Of a DNA stretch of 63,739 nt, positions 45,877-55,675 are shown piece by piece (the first letter of the stretch is position 1; each line of letters starts with the position of its first letter). This DNA is from Scenedesmus sp. ARA3 (Eukaryota; Chlorophyta; Chlorophyceae; Sphaeropleales; Scenedesmaceae), in contig RWJK01001826.1 in NCBI GenBank assembly GCA_004335835.1, positions 1 through 63,739 on the forward strand, read 5' to 3'. The notes under the pieces are model-generated. The model was not told the DNA's origin and ran no database searches. It saw only the letters and a program-made list of their open reading frames with translations. Position numbers and translations under genes: made by a program.

Positions 45877-46225
45877 AGCCGCCCCTCTGGAGTTCCTCGT
45901 GCTGGACCTCACACCCTCCAGCCACATCGACTCCTCTGGCTGCCACACCATTGGTGTTGAGCTGGCAGCGCGCCTGGCCAAAAAGGGCATCCAGGTCGTT
46001 TTAGCAGGACCCAACAGCAAGGTGCTGCGCAACTTGGAGCGATCTGGCGTGCTGGATGAGGTCGGCAGGGAGTGGGTGTTCAGCAATGTGGCAGACGCTG
46101 TGGATGCGTGTGCTGCGCTGCCAAAGGTGCGCGTGGATGGGGCCGGCAGCAGCAGCGGCAGCGAGGATGGCAGGAAGCCTGACCTCGAGCTGAAGCTGGG
46201 CAAGGATGCTGCAGTGAAGCCCTGA
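39932..46225 (+). CDS. SulP-family sulfate transporter (plant SULTR type) with STAS domain
   Basis: Twelve exons (39932-40134, 40579-40720, 41410-41587, 42338-42387, 42572-42736, 43237-43492, 43726-43801, 44066-44116, 44454-44584, 44721-44923, 45299-45626, 45879-46225) join in frame to 709 aa. After a hydrophilic N-terminus come the SulP hallmarks: [104 protein letters not shown] and [13 protein letters not shown], with about ten to twelve membrane segments. From ~595 a C-terminal STAS domain ([20 protein letters not shown]) is typical of plant and algal SULTRs. The family is proton-coupled sulfate import at the plasma membrane or export from vacuole or plastid; which applies cannot be read here. 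Many introns end in long CTG tracts, and three regions hold exon-edge copies. Confidence 0.93.
40655..40850 (+). repeat. 108-bp tandem copy of a transporter exon end
   Basis: The exon-2 end coding [21 protein letters not shown] recurs 108 bp downstream (40766-40827) with a few substitutions and an intact GTGAGCATG donor. Confidence 0.9.
41065..41470 (+). repeat. Three tandem copies of a transporter exon start with CTG tracts
   Basis: CTG tract, CCGCAG acceptor and codons for [20 protein letters not shown] recur with exon starts at 41122, 41265 and 41410 (143 and 145 bp apart). Copies one and two turn into intron after GLYGI; only the third continues. Each copy carries its own CTG tract of different length. 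Confidence 0.95.
42600..43065 (+). repeat. Copies of a transporter membrane-helix exon end
   Basis: The exon-5 end coding [27 protein letters not shown] is repeated almost completely at 42882-42978 with an intact donor. A shorter copy lies 103 bp after the original (GTGCAGC cores at 42708 and 42811), and a fourth fragment at about 43040. Confidence 0.9.
43085..43285 (+). repeat. Tandem copy of a transporter exon start
   Basis: The exon-6 start coding [15 protein letters not shown] occurs at about 43091 and 43243, 152 bp apart, with a long CTG tract between them running into the real acceptor. A similar 76-bp step doubles the exon-9 start at 44378 and 44454. Confidence 0.9.
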
Positions 46226-48147
46226 GTGTGATCGAGTGAGGCGTCTGTGGGGTAAGGGCGCAGGCAATATAGCAGAACGCAGCAATTGGCTTGGATTGGC
46301 GCAGTAGGGGAACAGGCCGGTGGTACATGGTGGTGTCCTGCAGCTGGCTGGCTGGCTAGGGAGGTTGCAGCGGCTGTTGTGGCTTTGCCTCCTGATGGCT
46401 GTTGGGGGCGGGCATATCACCTTTGCAAACTGGGCTGTTGCAGCCAAGCGGTGTACTAGCTTCAGGCTAGCACTGGATGGATGGCTGTTGTGCTAGCTTC
46501 AGGCTAGCACTGGATGGATGGCAACGACTACTTGCGGGGCTTTAACAAGTAGGAGAGCCGTGAGACCCCCATGTATGATGCAGTGGTACTGTTTTCACGT
46601 GTGTGGACTCTCACTTTCTTCGTTCAGTGCACCGGCGACGCTGGTTGTCTTGCGTTGGGCTGGCATGGGCAGTTTTTTGATGTTTGCCATAATTAATGTG
46701 GCCGCCACAGTTTGAGCAGCCCATACCCAGGCAGCAGACTTCAAGGTGCTTGCATAATATAATGTACAACAGCTGCGGCTGTCTTTTGTTCAATGTGTGT
46801 GCACCGGTCCGCAAGCAGAGGGCCCCAAAGCAACTTTGCCGTGATACATATCAGTGCGTGTGCATGCTGGTGTGCCGCTGATGTATGATGGCCACCATTA
46901 ATATTGCACCTGCGTAGCCTGCACATGTTTCCGCTGAATGGGCCGCCTGCATAGTCTGCATAGATTACCGTAATCTAGCAGTGGCACTGCGCTGCAGCTT
47001 AGTCTTTGCTATGAATACATAGTGTGATGATGGTCACCTTGAAAGGTTGTCTTGGGCTATGCGTGCATATGCACAGGTGTCAAGTACTACAGGTGGCAGC
47101 TGCACTACTGTTCAAAGCTGTGGACGGTTATGCATCGCAGCGCCAGATTACTTTTGATTTGAGCTTGAACCTGCTGTTTTTGATGCAATGTGTTTCAAAT
47201 GGTGGCAGCAGTGCAGTCGCTTGTGCCTTCAGTCATGTTGAGGGGCGTCTTTTGGACACGTATGCTGCAAACAATGTCACTGCGCCCGCCACAAGCTTGG
47301 CTTGCGGGACGTCACGTATGCGTAGAGGCCAAGCTGCATGCATAAGCAGCAGTATGTGGCTGCCATGGCCACTTCCAGACACTGGCTACATATGCCACCT
47401 CCTGCTACCACAAAGGCACACTGCCACAGGCCTGGGGTGCCTGCAGCTGTGTGGGCTGCAGCTAGCTGGGGGTGCTTGATTGACGCTCATAAGTTGAGTC
47501 AAAGTAACAGATCTGTTGTTGATCTCTAGAGGATCTGCTGGCGGCTGTGTCATTAACACAGGCCGGCCATCGCCGTGATGATGTCATCTTGATACCTTGA
47601 AGCCAGGCCGAAGATGCTAGCGGCTGTGCATGATGCAATCAACAGTGCCAGCCCATCTGCCGCCAGCGAGGTACACCGTCATAAGTTATACCGTTACAAC
47701 ATCAAGCGGCGAGTCATGCTGCAGCTGCTCTTCGACCGCACCTCACCCGCTGTCTTACAGAGGCATTTGCAAGACAGCTGTCAATAGCTGCTCAGCCCAG
47801 CAGCACAACATGCCCCCTGCCGACCATGCTGCAGAGCAGCCTGCAGCTGCTGTGCAACCGCACCTTCACCGCTGCCTTGCAAAGGCATTTGCTGTCAACA
47901 GCTGCTCAGCCCAGCACAACATGCCCCCTGCGTCTGATGTGAATGCACGCATGCCAATACACACACACATGGAGCAGGCTGCTGCAGCATGCCACAATAC
48001 CAGGTAAACAGATAATCAGACATCGAGTTCATGCGCAACCGCAACGTACCAGCCGCCACATCAAACCTTATCGCACGTGCCTTGCCGCATACTATTGCAG
48101 CAGGCGTGCTCTCCTGGTAGCCAGGCTGCTGCTGCTGCTGCTGCAAT
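46226..48147. other. Convergent intergenic region, no gene recognised
   Basis: Between the 3' ends of the transporter and the GILT gene. It contains a 37-bp doubled hairpin unit (46454-46525) and a ~122-bp tandem duplication at about 47712-47935 with TTGCAAAGGCATTTG-like and CAGCCCAGCACAACATG cores. No exon chain is visible. Confidence 0.4.
46454..46525. repeat. Doubled 37-bp unit containing a small hairpin
   Basis: Two copies of a 37-bp unit with core GCTAGCTTCAGGCTAGCACT. The second copy forms a 7-bp perfect stem (TGCTAGC / GCTAGCA) around TTCAG. It starts about 230 bp after the transporter stop and may be in its 3' UTR. Confidence 0.85.
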
Positions 48148-48251
48148 TTACTGCACTGCTAGGCTGGAGCGATCTGGCTGTTCATCGCGCATGCATGGCA
48201 CTGCTGCCTTGCGGGCGGCGACCTTGTGGCTGCTGCTGGCCATCGTTGTAA

Positions 48252-48300
<49 letters not shown>

Positions 48301-50652
48301 GAGCGCAGTGTTGGAGGGCTCTGCAGTGCTGCCTTCCACCTCTTCAAGGCACACCTTGGGCCTGCAGCAGCAGCAGCAACAGACAGGCACAGCACGAGGT
48401 CTAGTCAGGAATATCTAGCTTATAGCTTCGCCACCATAGCCCGCCTACTGTCACATTGCACTTTTACAATGTGTGCATCAGGGGCACCTGCATTTGGTTA
48501 CAGGTACCACAAGTGCTGTTTTGTTGATACCTGTTGAAATATATATGTCTTACGTCGTATTTACACCCACCTGTCCCTGACAGCAGTGGTGTGGTAGATG
48601 ACAGTCAACTTAGCAATTTCTCACACCCATACACCCACCTGTCCCTGACAGTGGCGGTTTGGTAGATCACCGTGCAGATGTAGCGCTGGAGGTTGTACAC
48701 ATCAGCCAGCGTCAATTGCACACCACACCAGACCCATAATCACTCTGGTGACGTGGTCATTCCTCTCATGACTAGCACACCCACCTGTCCCTGACAGTAG
48801 CGGTCTGGTAGATGATGGTGCAGATGTAGCGCTGGATGTTGTCAACGTCATCCAGCAGCGGAATGCCGTTCACTGTCACCCAGGGCACCCAGCGGTGCGG
48901 CGGCTTGAGTGACGCCGTGCGCTGCGCTGCCAACTGCTGCAGCGTGGCTCCAAGCGGGCCTGCAGCAGCACAAGTGATACAGGCGTTTTATGTAAGTCAC
49001 TACCCTTGAAGGGAGGCCAGTGCTGGTGCTAAAGACAGAGCTAGTTGCAGGTATTGAGCAGCAGAAAGCTTGGACTGCTCTGGGCAGTACGAGCGCGCAG
49101 AAGTAAGGAAACATTGGGCGCTGAGGCATACTTGAGTCTGTCAGCATTCCAGCAGTCGGCTTGTACTTACTCACCCTCATAACACGCCAGCAGCTGCTCA
49201 ATAGTCATGCCAGCACGCTCAACTCGCACAGCAACCAGAAGCTGTACACAGCACAATGCGTCAATGCATCAGCACTCCAGCACGTCACACCGTTTCCTCA
49301 CCTGCACAGCACGCCAGCAGCTTTCCAGTGACCATGCCAGCATGCACCCCTGCAACCAGTAGCTGTATACAGAGCCATGCATCCAAAGCATCTACTTCAG
49401 CAAACTACTCCCGTGACTCTCACCCTCGTAGCACGCCATCAGCTTGTCAGTGACCATGCCAGCATGCACCGCGCACTCATGTGCCAGCTCGTGCACTTCA
49501 ACCTTCTTCCCAGCCATCACAGCATCCTCCATGCAGGCCAGGAAAGGGAAGAAGTCGTCCTGCATTGGGTGCTGCGCTGAGGCGCAGCTGAGCAGCTTGT
49601 TGAGCTCACACTCCAGAGGCCCGTGCTGGCAGATGGCCTAGGCGGCAGCGGCAGCAGCAGCAGCGGCAGCAGCAGCAGCGGCAGCAGCAGCAACAGCATG
49701 GCAGTGGAAGCCTGTTGAGCTCACACTCCTGCAGCCCATGCTGGCAGACCGCCAGGATGTAGCAGGTGGTGTTATAACGTCAGGTAAAAGGTAGCGGCGG
49801 CAGCAGAGGAAGCTTGACACGGTAGCAGCACGCTTGCGTGTGCTGGAAGTCGCATTCAGCCGGACAGCCAGCGCGAAGTTACACAAGCATCGCAGACAAG
49901 AGCTGTAGCAGCAGCCTCACCTTGCCATCACTGTCGATGCGCGCGTTGCCCCATGGGATCACGCTCAGCTGCACGTGGTTGATCAGCTTGTTCTTAAACA
50001 GCGGCTGCAGCCGGCTGATGGTGAAGTTGGCACAGAAGCTGCAGGCAGGACCAGCAGCAGCAGCAGCAGCGCGAAATCAAACATGGCTGTTTGGTTGAGT
50101 ATGGTAAGCTGAGGGTGCAGGTGGGAGGTTCTGGGTGCTTGGAGCGTGCCAGACTCTTTGGCCGAACAGTTGCTGCTATGCTGCTGCAGGATTCTGGCGC
50201 TCGGGTGCAACGCGGCGCGTCAGCACTCTGTGTGTACATGCATGCTGCCTGCCACATCGTAAGAATTGTGTTGCTGTACAAACTAAACTGCCCTGCACAA
50301 GCTGACGTGGTATATCCCTTGAGGTGAAGTAATGCTTTGAGCTGCTGCATTGCGCTGCTGCAGCAGCAACATGAAGCATACTGCAGTGCAACATGTGTAC
50401 AGCTGGTAGTAGGCAGGTCCTACTGCAGCTTCTGCCACACAGGGTCACATACGCATATCACGACTAGCTTTACAGACTAGACATTTATTTGTTGAACTTA
50501 ACGCATATGCAAAGCCGTATGTGTCAGGCTTACGGGCACAGTGCTTCCATGTAGTAGTCAACCCTCACAGGGTCTGCTGCGTTGCTTGCTGCTGTGGCAC
50601 ATGCTGGCAGCAGCACAGCTGTAGCTGCCAGCAGCAGCAGCAGCACAACGGC
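48148..50652 (-). CDS. GILT-type thiol reductase, 5' end unresolved
   Basis: Five exons on the minus strand (50652-50534, 50038-49921, 49637-49424, 48959-48785, 48361-48148) join in frame to 279 aa plus an unseen start. The first resolved exon gives a hydrophobic signal-like segment (VVLLLLLAATAVLLPACA) and VDYYMEALCP; the splice creates CPFC, the CxxC active site of the GILT family. CQHGPLECELNKLLSCA, CMEDAV and PPHRWVPWVTVNGIPLLDD are the other family signatures. GILT enzymes reduce protein disulfides in acidic compartments or in the secretory route, so a vacuolar or secreted role is likely. The C-terminus ends in an odd Gln run (~15) and a basic tail encoded by the last exon. No in-frame ATG precedes 50652, so the start must be in an upstream exon. 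Introns and flanks hold copies of exon ends. Confidence 0.85.
48560..48860 (-). repeat. Copies of a GILT exon end with donor
   Basis: The exon-4 end coding YICTIIYQTATVRDR recurs with CTGTCCCTGA cores at 48571, 48639 and 48785. The right-most is the real exon; the others lie in the following intron. Confidence 0.85.
49175..49460 (-). repeat. Copies of a GILT exon end with donor, ~120-bp unit
   Basis: The exon-3 end coding HAGMVTDKLMACYEG occurs in the exon (near 49424-49465) and, diverged, near 49301-49345 and 49182-49220, steps of about 120 bp. Confidence 0.85.
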
Positions 50653-51172
50653 CTGCAAGTGCCACACACCAAGCACATTCAAACGTAGTTAGGCATCGGA
50701 AAAGGCTTGCACAAGCTCCTGCCGCATGGGCCTGCAGTGGATGTAGCTGATTGCAAACAACAGACAAGTCCAGTGGGCCCTGCACAACTGATGCCAGCAC
50801 AAAGCTCGCCTGGTTCAAGCGCCCGGGCATAGTAGATCACGGCTTTACGATAGTGACAGATACGTTGGAGAGTTGTGAGATAGACGGTGCAGTGTCGTTG
50901 CTGATCCCGGAACGTCTGACTCCGGTGTGATCTGGCACGTGACCTTGTTCTGGCTCCCGGTGCACTGAACAGCACATAAAACTAAAACCATTGCTTGCTG
51001 TGAGATGCATCAGCTGATGATGGGGGATGAACCCAGGGGCTGTGGTGTGGCCAGGGCTTTGTCAGTTGTTGTGCACGTCCTCTGCACTGCAGAGAGCTGA
51101 GCTCAGACTCAAGAGCCCCGGTGACCCCTACACCCAAATGTTGAAAGTGGAAGGGAAGTATAAGTTTAAGAC
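50653..51172. promoter_or_regulatory. Divergent region between GILT gene and THOC6
   Basis: About 520 bp that should contain the missing first exon of the GILT gene on one strand and the THOC6 promoter on the other. No ATG exon with a consensus donor could be fixed. Confidence 0.4.
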
Positions 51173-52003
51173 ATGACTGGAGCAAAGTACGTAGCACGAC
51201 CGTGGAGCTGCCGGTGGGTTAGTAGTGCTGCATCTGTGACCACTGTTGATCGCTCGGCAGCATTGTGTTTTGAGGCAGAATCCTATCCTTTGTATTGTAG
51301 GGACTTTGACGAAGATGACTGCAGGCAGCAGGTCCAGGAAAGGTGAGCAATGGCCAGCGTAGCTGCCGCCGCCGCTGCTCCTGCTACTGTTGCTGCTAGC
51401 ATTGTGTGCTGCAGCACAAATCTGTAGACTGCTCCTGCTGCTGCTCCCTATGTTGAACATCAACGCAGAATCATTCAAGTGCACAACACAAATTTGTTGG
51501 TAGTAATGCTCACAGGAGGCTTTCGCTTTTGTTTTGTTTCATCTGCTGCCTTTCCTTTCCTTGCTTTGCCTGCTCGTACTGTTGCAGTCTCAAGGAGCAC
51601 TACAACACAGCATACGATTGTTTGTTCCTGTCAGCAGCAGCAACAGGAGCCAGGGAGGGCTTGCTGCTGGCTGCTTACCACTCGGGCGACATCAGGTGTG
51701 CGTGCTGGACTTGTAGCAGCTGCAGCACATCATCACATGACCTATAGTTCATGCTGCTTTCAAGTTATCCTTGGACTTACATGTGAATGATCTCCTGTAG
51801 AAGTACAAGCAGCCGCAACACAGTGACCGTACGCAGAGGAAGCGGCCGTGCAGCTTTGCACAGCAGCACTGCTGCAGTCATGTAGTTGACAGCACCATGC
51901 AACTGCAAGCATCACTGGCCTCAGCGCTGGTGTTGCTTAGTAAGCATTAGCAGCTTGTGCAGCTGAACATCATGCCCAGAACAAGTAGCAACCCTTGCAA
52001 ACC

Positions 52004-52061
<58 letters not shown>

Positions 52062-52733
52062 AGGATCTTTAACTGGCAGCGGCTATGCAGCACGTGGCTC
52101 AGCAGCAGGGCGCAGCAGGGGCATGAGCTCAGCCTTGCAGCTCATGCAGGGCCCGTGTATGCACTCACGCTGCTAGACAGCCCTGGTGAGGGGCAGGGGG
52201 ACCAAAAGCTGTTTGTAGCTGCTGGAGCATCTTTGGCACAACTGGTGTATGATGCCTTGCTGCTCCTGTGCGCACCGCTGGGCACGAATTGCATGTGCCT
52301 GGCTGCCTTTGGGCGCATCAGCCAGATGCTGTTCCTTTGGCCTTGTGGCTCATGCACAGGCCACTCGTCAGCCACGTGTGTTGCGCTGTGCGCTTTGCTG
52401 CACCTTGACCCTTCTTAGGATTTGTGTGCTGCAGTGCACTGCGCATGCACCAGTGCATCACCAGCACAGCAAGGTCTTGCCACTCGTCAGCCATGTGTGT
52501 TGCGCTGTGCGCTTTGCTGCAACTTGAGCTGCGTCAACTGGGCCAGCAGCTGTTGCGTTGCAGCCTGCTGTTGCAGCAGCAACACTGCTTGCTGAGACGC
52601 CGCCACAACCCTGCTGCTGTATACGCTTACATGTGCGGCTGCTGCTGCTGCTGCTGCATGTAGAGCATGGCTTGCTACTGGCTACAGCTGGGGATGATGG
52701 CTTTGTGCGGATCTGGAGAGTGGCCGACATCCT

Positions 52734-52769
<36 letters not shown>

Positions 52770-54956
52770 TGGCGCAGACAATGGCAGTGGTGCAGCTGCT
52801 GGGCAAGCAGCAGCAGCAGCAGCAGCGGTGCGACCGGCGGCTGCTGTGCAGGTGCCGCATGTTCAGAACTGCCTGGGCATATCTGACGGTAGCCAGCCTG
52901 CAGCGCAGGCACTGGCGGCAGACCAGCAGCAGCAGCAGGTGTTTGTGGGTGAGTGTGCATCATCATCACACTTGCCTTGAGTGCTGCAGCAACAGCTGTG
53001 GGTTGCCATGCAGCGTCTCTGGCTCAGCATTGCAGTTGTGAACTGTGAGGTGGGACAGCACAGCACTTAGTGCACACAGTGCAGTGTTCACACGAGCGTG
53101 TACATGCTGATAATGTGATATGTGTGGTAGTTTGAGGCCGCTGAACGTGCGGCCGCATGCTGCTTGTGTTTGGAACATGTGACAGCCGCAGGTGCTTCAG
53201 GCGCAGCACGGCAGTCGACACGTGCAGGGCAGGCTTGACCAACACATCACCCGACAAATGCAGGCATCCACTGACACATCTGTTTCGCCACTGCTTGCTG
53301 CTGCTGCTGCTGATGATGATGCATCTGCAGGTGCTAGCGATGGAGGCGTGCACTTGCTAGACGTACCTAGACTGCTGGCAGCAGCAGCTGGCCAACCTGC
53401 AGCAGCAGCAGCCTCGTGCCTGGTGCCCCTCACGAGTCATGTTGCTGCTGTGCTGGCGCTGGATTACTGTGCAGCCACGCAGCAGCTGGCATCTGGCTCA
53501 GAGGTGGGGCCAGTAACGCATGCACCGCTGCTTTTACCCTCATAACGTTTACGCATCGGTGACTGTTGCCCGCACAGCACAGTGCTGCCACTGCCGCAAC
53601 ATATGCTGTGTGCTGTCCTGCTAGGAAGCCCACTCATGACTGCAGGTCACAAACACCGCCGTGTCCTGCGCTGCTCTGCTGCTGAGACTGCCCGACACAG
53701 TGCCTTGCTTGCAAGACGGCACCGTGCAGCTCCACTACGCCCCCAGCCGCGCCTGCGTCAGCATCATCCGCAACAGTCTCACTGCTTTGACTACTTGCAG
53801 GACGGCACCGTGCGGCTGTACGACATGCCCAGCCGCCGCTGCTGCAGCATCTGCAAGATTTCCGTGCCTGATGTGTTGCACTGATTGCGCTGTACTGCTT
53901 GCAGGACGGTACCGTGCGGCTGTACGACATCCCCAGCCGCCGCTGCGTCAGCATCATCCACTTGCAGGAAGAGCTGCTGCTGCAGGAAGCTGACCTGGCA
54001 GAGCTGCTGCGCTGCGCCAAGTTCCCACCTGTCACTTGCGTTAAGTTTGACCAAGGGGGTCATTGGCTTGTGGCTGGCAGTGGCGCGGCTGGACTGGGCG
54101 GGGAGCAGCAGGGCAGTTTGACGCTGTGGAACTGCAGCTTGAATGCGGCAGCAAAGCACAGGAGCATCGGCAAATGCATGCCTCAGGTGCGTGGTGGGGA
54201 CTTGTTTGATCAAGGGGTTGATGGCAGCAGGGCAGTTTGACGCTATGGAACTGCAGCTTGAACTCTGCTGCGAAGCACAGGAGCATTGGGAAATGCATGC
54301 CGCAGGTGCGCTGTTTGGAGTGGATGGCAGATGGGGTGATACGAGATGAATGTGGAACTGCAGTTACATCTATTCTGCGAAGCACAGGAGCACTGGCTGG
54401 TGCATGCTGCAGGTGCGTGGTGGAGTGGTTGGGATGAGGGGTGGGGTGGGAAGGTTGACGAGGGTGGGTACGGGGTTGACGTGATGCGTGCCTGCTTCAA
54501 GCGCTGTTGTTCGCAGACAGCAGGAGAGTGCGGATCAGCGCAGGTATCTATAAGAACGAATTTACACAGCCTCTGAGTTTCAACGTATGTGGTATAAGAT
54601 GCAGGGCTTGGAACGCTGGCCCATCTATTAGCACCATATGCACACTTGAGATGCCTGTATGATGACCTTGACGTGACTGCCGCCGCCGCTGCATGTGTGT
54701 ATTGTTGCAGGTGCTGGTGCTCACTCCAAGCACGGTGTATGTGGCAGGCACCAGCAAGCAGGTGCACACCTACTCGTTTCAACTGGAAGAGGCGCGCAGC
54801 CTTGATGTGGGAGCAGAGTCTGTCTTTGGCATTGCTGTAGATGCTGAGTCGGGGATGCTGGCAGTGTGTGGCGCCAAAGCATGCATAGACCTGCTGAGTG
54901 CGCAGGGCGCGACGCTTGGAGTGGTGCGGCCAGCAGCATCAGTTCTCATGAGCTGA
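51173..54956 (+). CDS. THOC6: THOC6-like WD40 protein of the THO/TREX mRNA-export complex
   Basis: Eight exons (51173-51213, 51301-51342, 51588-51695, 52064-52185, 52664-52948, 53331-53503, 53905-54186, 54711-54956) join in frame to 432 aa. WD40-type blades are recognisable: LLLAAYHSGDIRIFNW, HAGPVYALTLLDS, LLATAGDDGFVRIWRVADIL, GASDGGVHLLDV, VLALDYCAATQQLASGSEDGTVRLYD and SLTLWNCS. Order and spacing, and the late block HWLVAGSG with a C-terminal YSFQLEEARSLDVG, fit THOC6 better than a generic WD40 protein. THOC6 helps couple transcription to mRNA export in the nucleus. A poly-Ala run of about 12 and a poly-Gln stretch expand one loop, which explains the extra length over human THOC6 (341 aa). 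The first two exons are short and less certain. The exon starting DGTVRLYD has two partial copies upstream, and its end has two copies downstream. Confidence 0.8.
53710..53970 (+). repeat. Three copies of a THOC6 exon start
   Basis: The acceptor and exon start coding DGTVRLYDIPSRRCVSII recur with GACGG cores at 53715, 53801 and 53905 (86 and 104 bp apart). Only the third continues into the full exon; codons in the other two drift. Confidence 0.9.
54110..54420 (+). repeat. Three copies of a THOC6 exon end
   Basis: The exon end coding LTLWNCSLNAAAKHRSIGKCMPQ and its GGTGCG donor recur about 120 and 112 bp downstream, the third copy being strongly diverged. Confidence 0.9.
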
Positions 54957-55675
54957 GCAGCAGCTGCAAGGTGCAAGTTTTGTGGCAGCTACCAGGTTTG
55001 ATGGGCGGTTGCTGCAGGAGCAGTGCTGGCCCAGCAGTAGACGATGACGGTGATTTAAAGGGTGTGACACAGCAGCTGTCGGGTGGACTTACTGTGGGTG
55101 ACAACCTTTTGAGTCACTGCACATTGTGGCTGCAGCTACAGCTGTAGCTGGATGTAACAGGCAGTACCAGAGACGCAGCTCCTGGAGTTGCCAGCGACAA
55201 GTAGTCTAGCTGAAGCATCGGTGGCATACGTGGTGTTAGACATCCTGTTGTTGGCTCCAGCGTACTAAACGTCTGCCTACTTGCCACGTGTACAGCTTGC
55301 TCCGATCTTGGCGCTTTTGCAGTCTGGTGCATGTTGCTGCATCTGTCGAAGCTCAACCGAGCGATTGTTAGCTTTAACACTGGGCGATCAAGGCCCATTA
55401 GCCGGAGGTTGGCGGTCATGACAAAGAGCAAGCTGTCGCAGGCAAGCAGCACAGCAGAGCAGCCATTGCCCCTGTTGCTAGTATCTACTTGACGCTGCGA
55501 TAGCTGAGCTGCTGAGCTTTAAAGTGCTCTTTAGCCTTTTTTAATAGCGCTGCTGGGCCCTCAGAAACCACAGCACTTTGTGTGCGGCCACTGTAGTCCT
55601 GCAAGCGCTGCTCAAAACCGCTGCGCATGTACTGCTGCTGCTTTGCCATGGCAGGGAGAGCTTGTGCGCAACTGC
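54957..55675. other. Intergenic region between THOC6 and TatD gene
   Basis: Contains the THOC6 3' end and the TatD 5' region in tandem orientation. No further gene recognised. Confidence 0.4.
55153..55157 (+). terminator. TGTAA polyadenylation signal candidate, THOC6
   Basis: TGTAA about 200 nt past the THOC6 stop; assigned by position only. Confidence 0.35.

Noticed and set aside
50685..50696. ATG exon for the GILT gene reading MPNY
   Set aside because: The intron would be only 32 bp and the donor is weak; start left open.
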